A DNA stretch of 64,000 nt, taken from contig JBITNC010000001.1 of NCBI GenBank assembly GCA_050084985.1, forward strand, positions 81,344,001 through 81,408,000. Direction: 5' to 3'. Numbering within the stretch: the stretch's first letter is position 1; the number at the start of each line of letters is the position of its first letter. Under the pieces are notes generated by a model. The model was not told the DNA's origin. It ran no database searches and saw nothing but the letters and a program-made list of their open reading frames with translations. The stretch is from Nageia nagi (taxonomy: Eukaryota; Pinophyta). The translations under genes and the position numbers were made by a program. Shown one piece after another: positions 58,335 through 64,000 of the stretch.

Positions 58335-58660
58335 TAGATCAATTTCATATCATATGGTAGATTTGCATTATTTCAAACTATACAATGTATTTAGATCATT
58401 TCATATCATATCATACATTTTTCATTTCACATCATATGGTACAATAGCATCATTTCATACCAATATGATGTAATTATCATATGTTAGTACATTTGGATAA
58501 TTTTATATCATATGGTGCACTTTATCATGAACATATTTTGGTGCATTTGGATTATTTTATATCATATGGTGCACTTAATCATGAATAATATATGTTGGTG
58601 CAATTAGATCATTTCATATCATATGGTGCACTTGATCATGAACATACATTTATGTTTCAT
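58335..58660 (+). repeat. Tandem array with ATCATATGGTGCACTTGATC, about six units
   Basis: ATCATATGGT falls at 58349, 58431, 58507, 58561 and 58618, with unit lengths of 54-82. Related to 55980-56225 in the same orientation and to 40600-40770 in the opposite one. Each unit contains the palindromic core CATATG and near-palindrome TTGATCATGAA. Confidence 0.8.
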
Positions 58661-58670
58661 CATTTGCACA

Positions 58671-58693
58671 TATATATATATATATATATATAA
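58671..58693. repeat. (TA)n microsatellite
   Basis: Uninterrupted TA dinucleotides beginning at about 58671. Confidence 0.9.
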
Positions 58694-59200
58694 TGATTGG
58701 TCAGTTCCATTGGACCATCCTTTGAGAGACCATGGGCAGCATCATAATTGGGCTCATGATGATTGAGCTCGGGTTCCTTAGGTAACAACATTCTTCCATT
58801 TGGAAGAATGCTTCTAGGATACGTCCTATTTTTAAAAAAATATGATAACTATGAGGTGGTTTAAAAACATTGCATATATCCATAAAGTGGCAGATAAAAC
58901 CACCACTTTTAAAATAATGAGGAAGGTTCAGGGGTGGTTATAGCTGCTTGCATTAGTTAATAGAGCATCAATTTATAACCACCTTTATATGATATTAGAA
59001 GGTAGTTTTGGGCACCATATATCATAGATGTTTAACCATCACCATCAAGAGGGAAATTTTAGTGGCAAGCTCATAAGTGGTAGGTAGATAGTTCTCAAAA
59101 ATGATAATACGTAGTGGTTTAAAACCACCCCCAAAATCCTTTATTGGTCTATTGTTTGTTTACAGTGCATAAAAATAAATAGTATAGTAATTCATTAGGG
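58694..59200. repeat. Block of short inverted repeats, possibly DNA-transposon end
   Basis: Repeated short hairpin-forming pieces: GGTGGTTTAAAAAC, AAAACCACCACTTTTAAAA, GGGGTGGTTATAGC, TATAACCACCTTT and GTGGTTTAAAACCACCCC (59114-59131). The same style (GGCGGTTATAAACCACCAC) recurs at 63183-63201 beside CACTAAGTGG. Dense subterminal repeats of this kind are usual in CACTA elements. A clear TIR was not found at this end. The 60-codon minus ORF 58701-58883 is not supported. Confidence 0.4.
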
Positions 59201-59639
59201 AGAGCATGGTGACTTGCAAAACTCACATGAACATAACAATGATATGAACTACCATCATATAATGGCTAGTATTAATCTCAAAGTTATTATTGCTCCTACT
59301 ATTCACAAAGGTATCCCAATCTTGTACTAGTATACGAGGTGGGGGTTAGCAATTCTATCTTCATCATTGTCATATGTATCATAAAATATTTTCACTAGTC
59401 AATATTTATTATCATATCATAATTTAACAATGGTCAACATCATCTATTTCTTTATGTTATCCAAAATGTTACACTTTGCTATATCAAACCATTATCTTAT
59501 TAGATTGTAACATTTACATAAGTATTCAAAAATAGAAACTATGAAATTTGTTGGCTACTAAGTTACCTTAACCATTTCCCAATGCTTATTTTTAAAATAT
59601 GTTAGGACTAATTTCTAATCTTTATAGGTGATAGGGAAA

Positions 59640-60065
59640 ATCTCCCTCACTACTACCCCCAAAAAAATGAAAATTACTTGGCATTATCTCCAATGGGTTG
59701 TCCAAACAGATTTTTCATAATCTCCATCTTATCTATGTTGCTCCCCTTAAGTGTCAATCTTGTGGGACCTCTTGTTTTACATTTTTTAGTTATTAAAGTA
59801 TGTGATGGTGTGGTATCAACATGTATATCAATATTGTTACCCTTATTTTACAAAGTATTTTCATCCTCATTTCTTAAAGAATTTTTACCCTCATTGTGTA
59901 AAGCATTTTCACCCTCCTTGTGCAAAGCATCATCACTGTCATTGCCCACAACATCATCAAATTGATTTTCAAAATCACCACCAAACTCATTTCCAAAAGC
60001 ATTATCATTTAAAATATTCTCCCCAATAGATTGAATGATTTCCAAAACCTTTTTTGGGTACATCT
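59640..60065 (-). pseudogene. CACTA (En/Spm)-type transposase fragment, Transposase_24-like
   Basis: A 71-codon frame (60063-59848) is acidic and Asn/Asp-rich with a repeated ALHKEGENALHNEGKNSL-type stretch. Further along the same strand (about 59800-59670) comes RGPTRLTLKGSNIDKMEIMK and GQPIGDNAK. The RGPT ... GQPIG.N pattern is characteristic of plant transposase proteins of the Ptta/En/Spm group. The plus-strand ORFs here (59678-60029) are shadows. Frame breaks separate the parts. It is a short piece of a longer protein. Confidence 0.6.
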
Positions 60066-60125
60066 AATCATGGTTATTTCCAACTACAAGCAAATATTGA
60101 CATTAAGAAATAAGTTTTTTCATTG

Positions 60126-61412
60126 AATTGTTGTGAATGACCTATTAGGCATTTTTGCAAAATATGGAATAATACACAAGGCTTCAAAATTATTTAACAA
60201 GATACATGTAGAGAGAGTTTCATGGAATGCAATGATCACATGATATGCATAAAAATGATTTTCTGAAAAGGCTTTATAGACTATTAAGTAGATGCAATTA
60301 TCAAATGTAAAGCTAAACTCTTTAACCTTTGTCAACATTATTCCAACATGTACCACCACGTGAGATCTAGAAGAAGGTATGGACATCCATCAAAGAGTAG
60401 TTAAAAATGTTTTTGTATCAAATTTTGTGGTTGTGAATGTTGTGATAGGCATGCATGCAAAATGTGGAAGAATACACAAGGCTTAACAATTATTTAACAA
60501 GAGGCAAAGATAGTTTCATGGAATGCAATAATTGTAGGATATGCACAAAATTAGTTTTCTAAAAAGGATCTAGAAACTTTTAAGCAAATGCAATTATTAT
60601 ATATAAATCCAAACTCTATAATCTTTACTAGCATTATTTTAGCATGTTCCACCATAAGAACTCTAAAAGAAGGTATGGACATCCATTGAAGAGTAGTTAA
60701 AAATGGTTTTGAATTGAATGTTATGGTTGTAAAACCCCTGATAGGAATGTATGTAAAATATGGAAGAATACACATGAATTGTTTAATAGGATGCAAACAT
60801 AGTTTCATGGAATACAATGATTGTAGGATATGCACAAAATTAGTTTTCTGAGAAGGCTCAAGAGACTCTTAAGCAGATGCAATAATAAAATGTAAAGACA
60901 AACTTTGCAATATTTTCTAGCATTCTTTCAACATGTGCCACCATGAGAGCTCTAGAATAAGGTATGGACATCCATCAAATGGTATTTGGAAATTATTTTG
61001 CATTGAGTGTTATAGTTTTGAAATCCCTAATAGGCATGTATGCAAAATGTGGAAGATTACACAAGGCCTAAGAATTATTTAACAAGATGTAGAGAATATT
61101 TCATGGAATGCAATGATCACAAGATATGACAAGATTGGTTTTCTAAAAAGGATCTAGAGTCTTTTAATTAGATGCAATTGTTAAATCTAAAGACAAACTC
61201 TGTAACCTTTTCCAACATGTTCCATCATGAGAGCTCTAGAAGAAGGTATGGACATTCATCAAAGAGTAGTTGAAAATGGTTTTGCATCGAATCTTATGGT
61301 TATGAATGACCTAATAGACATGTATGCAAAATATGGAAGAATAAATAAGGCCAAAAAATTATTTAACAAGATGCATGATGTAGATATAGCTTCATGGAAT
61401 GCAATGAATTAG
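60126..61412 (+). pseudogene. PLS-class PPR array remnant, about 4.3 units
   Basis: Repeats of about 290 bases each encode an L-S-P triplet: MYAKYGRI.KA..LF.KMHD..I, SWNAMI.GYAQ, and a GMDIHQRVV.NGF segment. GGTATGGACATCCATCAAAG-type landmarks occur at about 60375, 60671, 60961 and 61243. The last 61 codons (61227-61412) stay open: MRALEEGMDIHQRVVENGF, ASNLMVMNDLIDMYAKYGRI and FNKMHDVDIASWNAMN. PPR proteins of this class bind organellar RNA; this array lacks a start, a signal peptide and an intact frame, with many stops. The small spread of unit sizes (282-296) shows indels. The minus ORFs at 60120-60386 and 60551-60835 are shadows. Confidence 0.82.
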
Positions 61413-61660
61413 GTGTATGGATATGTGTACTTTGTTCTTATAAATCAAAGACATCCCAATTCCAAATCACTAATTAAATCTATATTATTTCTACTCCATA
61501 TTCTAAATATATCAAAAACCTTCTTCTTCTATGGACATTCATAATTTGAATCAATCTTTTACTATTAGTTCTTTAATCTATCTAGATATGAATTCAATGT
61601 CATGTACTATCTCACCTCGTATCCTCTCATCTTACCTCAACAAAATGCTTGTTCTCTCCT
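61413..61660. other. Spacer between PPR pieces
   Basis: Contains one end of an E-like unit (ATGTGTACTTTGTTCTTATA near 61422) and pyrimidine-rich sequence (61610-61670). No gene. Confidence 0.5.
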
Positions 61661-62032
61661 CTGTCCCCTTTGCCTAAAAATATATGGAAGAATACATAAG
61701 GCCCTAGAATTGTTTAACAAGATGCATGATGTAGAGATAGTTTTATGGAATGCAATGATCTTAAAAAAATGCAACAAATGGCCTTTTTGAAAATGCTCTA
61801 GAGACTTTTAAGAAGATGCAATTTTATCATATGTAAAGCTAAACTCTATAACCTTTATCAATATTCTTTCAGCTTGTGCCACCATGGGATCTCTAAAAGA
61901 AGGTATGGACATCCATCAAAGAGTATTTGAAAATGGTTTTGATTGAATGTTATGGTTGTGAAAGCCCTAATAGGAATGTATGCAAAATATGGAACAATAC
62001 ACAAGGCCCAATAAATTTTTAACAAGATGCAG
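61660..62032 (+). pseudogene. PPR PLS fragment, about 1.2 units
   Basis: IYGRIHKALELFNKMHDVEI then VLWNAMI (61680-61765), MATCAT-type linker, then LKEGMDIHQRVFENGF (61895-61945) and a MYAKYGTIHKAQ-like end (61978-62015). A conserved motif order identical to the previous array; stops and shifts present. Confidence 0.75.
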
Positions 62033-62400
62033 TGGATGTTTGTACTTGGTTCTTATAAACCGAATGTTGTGGTTTGTGCATACTATCTTGAAGGAGCTTT
62101 GAACTTCACTGCAAAAATATCCATAAGCCCTAAATCAGGTGTGTGGATGTGTGTAGTTGGTAATTGTAAATTGAATATTGTGGTTCATGCAAGCTATCTT
62201 GAGTGAGCTTTGAACTTTAGTGCTAAAATACCCATAAACCTTGAATTGGGTGTGTGAAAGTGTCTACTTGGTGCTTATAAATCGAATGTTATGGTTTGTG
62301 TAGGTTATCTTGAGGAAGCTTTCAACTTCACTACTAAAATACCCATAAACCTTGAATTGGATGTTTGCATATGAGCACTTGGTGCTTGTAAATATTATGG
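62033..62400 (+). repeat. Second 111-bp PPR E-like tandem array, about 3.3 copies
   Basis: CTATCTT landmarks at 62083, 62194 and 62305 (as TTATCTT) are again 111 bases apart. Sequence closely follows the array at 56775-57230, including TACCCATAAACCTTGAATTG and GTGTCTACTTGGTGCTTATA. The minus ORF 62264-62497 is a shadow. Confidence 0.82.
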
Positions 62401-62880
62401 TTGTGAGTATCATGAGACATAAGATCTGAGATTTTTTTAACAAGATGTATAGCACAAATACAGTTTCATAGTTTGCAATGATTGCATGATGTAACAAAAT
62501 GGATTTTTAAAAATTAAAGGGTCGTAGACATATGAAAAAATGTGTAAGAATAACACAAAATCTTGTATTTATTTAACAATATGCATGATGCAAATAAAAT
62601 TTAAGAGTCTGCAATGATTGTGCAACACACAAAATGGGTTTTCTGAAAATTAAAGGCCCATAAATATGTGAAACATATGGAAGATTAACATGAGACTTAG
62701 GATTTGTTTGACAAGATGCATGGTGAAAATACAATTTTATGATTTACAATGTTTACAGGATTCACGAGTTTTCTAAAAGAATGCAAAAAAATATAAAGCA
62801 CATATATTCAGAATGTAAACAAATACAAGCTCACAAATGAATAATACAAGGTTACATACTAAAATACCTATTATCGCCTT
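62401..62880 (+). pseudogene. Three degenerate PPR P-motif pieces, about 135-bp period
   Basis: AACAAGATGTATAGCACAAA, AACAATATGCATGATGCAAA and GACAAGATGCATGGTGAAAA near 62439, 62575 and 62709, each followed by the SW.AMI-like sequence and AAAATGG.TTTTCTGAAAAT. This repeats the arrangement at 57200-57720, so 56775-57720 and 62033-62880 are duplicates. Confidence 0.7.
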
Positions 62881-62930
62881 GTCTTCCCATGTTCCCCTTC
62901 ATCTTGCCTCATCTCCTCTCTAGTCTCACC

Positions 62931-63090
62931 TCCTCTCCTCTCATAATCCCAAATGCCCCTCTCTTCCTCCAAACCCCTCATCTCATAAAACTCAAAATGA
63001 CAAGAACATTCCTCTCCTCTCATAATCCCAAATGCCCCTCTCTTTCTCCAACACCCTCAGCTCGAAAAAACTCAAAATGAAGAGAACATT
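62931..63090 (+). repeat. 80-bp tandem duplication in pyrimidine-rich sequence
   Basis: CCTCTCCTCTCATAATCCCA starts at 62931 and 63011. Both copies continue AATGCCCCTCTCTT, CTCCAA, CTCA and AACTCAAAATGA. The 63-codon ORF 62889-63080 runs through it and is not a gene. Confidence 0.88.
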
Positions 63091-63140
63091 CCAAGTACAC
63101 CTAAGCTCACCACATGTGCCTTTTTTATTTTTTTTCTTTT

Positions 63141-63290
63141 CACTAAGTGGCGCATTTTTGTCGCCTCATTAATATTTTTGGAGGCGGTTATAAACCACCA
63201 CTTAAAATAAAAATTGGGGTGGTTAAAAATCATCGCTCACAAATTGCCTCAAATTACCCACTTCTAATGTCCTTTTTTTATCTAGTGCAT
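63141..63290 (+). mobile_element. Possible CACTA transposon terminus
   Basis: CACTAAGTGGCGC at 63141 follows a T-rich stretch, with subterminal GGAGGCGGTTATAAACC, ACCACTTAAAATAA and GGGGTGGTTAAAAATCATCG. The style matches the hairpin block at 58.7-59.2 kb, and a CACTA-type transposase fragment lies in between, on the minus strand. TAGTG occurs at 63283. A full TIR pair and a 3-bp target duplication could not be established. Confidence 0.35.
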
Positions 63291-63489
63291 GCACGGTTTA
63301 TCAAACATCATACCATTATTATGCATAGGTCAGGAAATAGAGAGAGGAAAATGATTTAAGCCCAATTTGTGAGTATCATTAGTGAATTATTTAATATTTA
63401 TTGTTTGAAAATATATAGTTAGATATTTTTGTATAGTACTAATTAAATATGTATTTGCTTGTAATATGTCACTTATGATCGATTCATTG

Positions 63490-63915
63490 ACAAGAATGAA
63501 AAATATTATAGGATTACATTTAGCTTCAAAGAGTTGAGAGAAAGGGTATATGGGGAGGTAAGTAATCATTAGTATTTATGTATTTTTATTTAATTAATTT
63601 ATTAGTACGTTATACGCATATAAGTAACATTTATTTTCTTATTACTTGCAGGTGAGTACTTAAAGACACATAGGGATTTGTGAGACTAAATCTCAAGATA
63701 GATCATGTTGATGTGGAGATGGTCAAGTAGGTTCCTATTCATGAGCCTAAGTTCGATCGTAGTGGTAGCACTAATAGTTATTCTATTGGTGATGGTAGTT
63801 CGAGTTTTTGTGGTAGTGATCAATAGGGTGGTGATCATAGGGAGTTTAGTAGTAATGATGATGATGATGATGATTTCACCCATTCTCTTAAGGAAGATAT
63901 TGAGTCAGTATAGCA
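63490..63915 (+). pseudogene. Two-exon gene fragment of unknown family
   Basis: A first exon piece reads RITFSFKELRERVYG-like residues up to about 63558, where GGGGAG/GTAAGTAATC is a good splice donor. TTATTACTTGCAG/GTGAG (about 63652) is a good acceptor, giving an intron near 94 bases. After it, with frame breaks, come HRDL, ETKSQDR, DHVDVEMVK, VPIHEPKFDRSGSTNSYSIG, DGSSSFCGSDQ and NDDDDDDFTHSLKEDIESV, the acidic Ser/Asp-rich C-terminus of some protein, ending near 63912. The family is not recognised; transposase or host gene are both possible. The small ORFs at 63387-63923 on either strand are other-frame readings. Confidence 0.45.
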
Positions 63916-64000
63916 ACCACTAATAGTTCCTTATGGAACTTTGTTAACTTTGTATATATATTGTTAACTTCTTATGTAGTGATGATGTTTATTTTGTTGA

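Noticed and set aside
55980-58660. Telomere- or centromere-type satellite
   Set aside because: Too few and too degenerate units, intermixed with PPR fragments.
58671-58693. TA run as a promoter element
   Set aside because: A plain microsatellite with no gene downstream.
62889-63080. 63-codon proline/serine-rich ORF
   Set aside because: It runs through an 80-bp pyrimidine-rich tandem duplication and is low complexity.
63686-63923. Ile/Thr-rich minus-strand and Val-rich plus-strand ORFs
   Set aside because: Other-frame readings of the Ser/Asp-rich exon and its GAT repeats.

Overview
The window looks like intergenic DNA from a large, heavily methylated seed-plant genome, most likely a gymnosperm. 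The reasons are very low C+G, scarce CpG, nested Ty3/gypsy LTR retrotransposons full of stop codons, and degenerate PLS-class pentatricopeptide (PPR) repeats in a style I associate with conifers. The species call is inference. I find no intact protein-coding host gene, no tRNA or rRNA and no CRISPR array. Nearly every open stretch is a remnant of a transposon protein or a chance ORF. Gene entries are therefore mostly pseudogene domains, identified by translating across frames and matching short family motifs.

Left part (1-28300) is a nest of elements. E1 (1-9708, +) is a Tekay/Del-like chromovirus with multi-kilobase LTRs, gag-pol and a chromodomain; its 5' LTR is cut by the window edge. E1 sits inside the 3' LTR of E2 (9709-24732, -), a Tat-like element with gag but no visible pol, which carries on the opposite strand a degenerate plant-mobile-domain (PMD) gene. 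E2 is split by E3 (15812 to about 23458, +), a Tat-lineage pol with an extra RNase H between RNase H and integrase. E2 itself lies in the integrase of E4 (24733-27512, +, with a clean 618-bp LTR), and E4 abuts a reverse-transcriptase scrap, E5 (27513-27960).

Middle part (28305-40560, +) is E6, another Ty3/gypsy element whose RNase H-like domain lies between protease and reverse transcriptase. It is split within its protease region by E7 (31954-37466, -), a Reina-like chromovirus with short LTRs, a near-complete set of domains, PBS, PPT and an imperfect 5-bp target duplication.

Right part (40560-64000) holds dispersed and tandem repeats. Two further LTR elements stand out: E8 (44301-46389), a 2.1-kb gag-only element with a perfect 5-bp target duplication, and E9 (47708-54389), a pol-less element with 800-bp LTRs and two arrays of a 47-bp repeat. 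From 55.9 kb on, the DNA is dominated by degenerate PPR copies: a PLS array of about 290-bp units (60126-61412) and two arrays of an exactly 111-bp (37-codon) unit resembling the PPR E motif. A minus-strand CACTA-type transposase fragment (59640-60065) and a possible CACTA terminus (63141) lie among them. The last 500 bases contain a broken two-exon gene fragment of unknown family.

The window reads as a layered insertion record: E4 into E5, E2 into E4, E1 and E3 into E2, and E7 into E6. The most unusual structures are E2 (gag plus antisense PMD without pol), the two different placements of the extra RNase H in E3 and E6, and the in-frame 111-bp tandem expansion of PPR-derived sequence.
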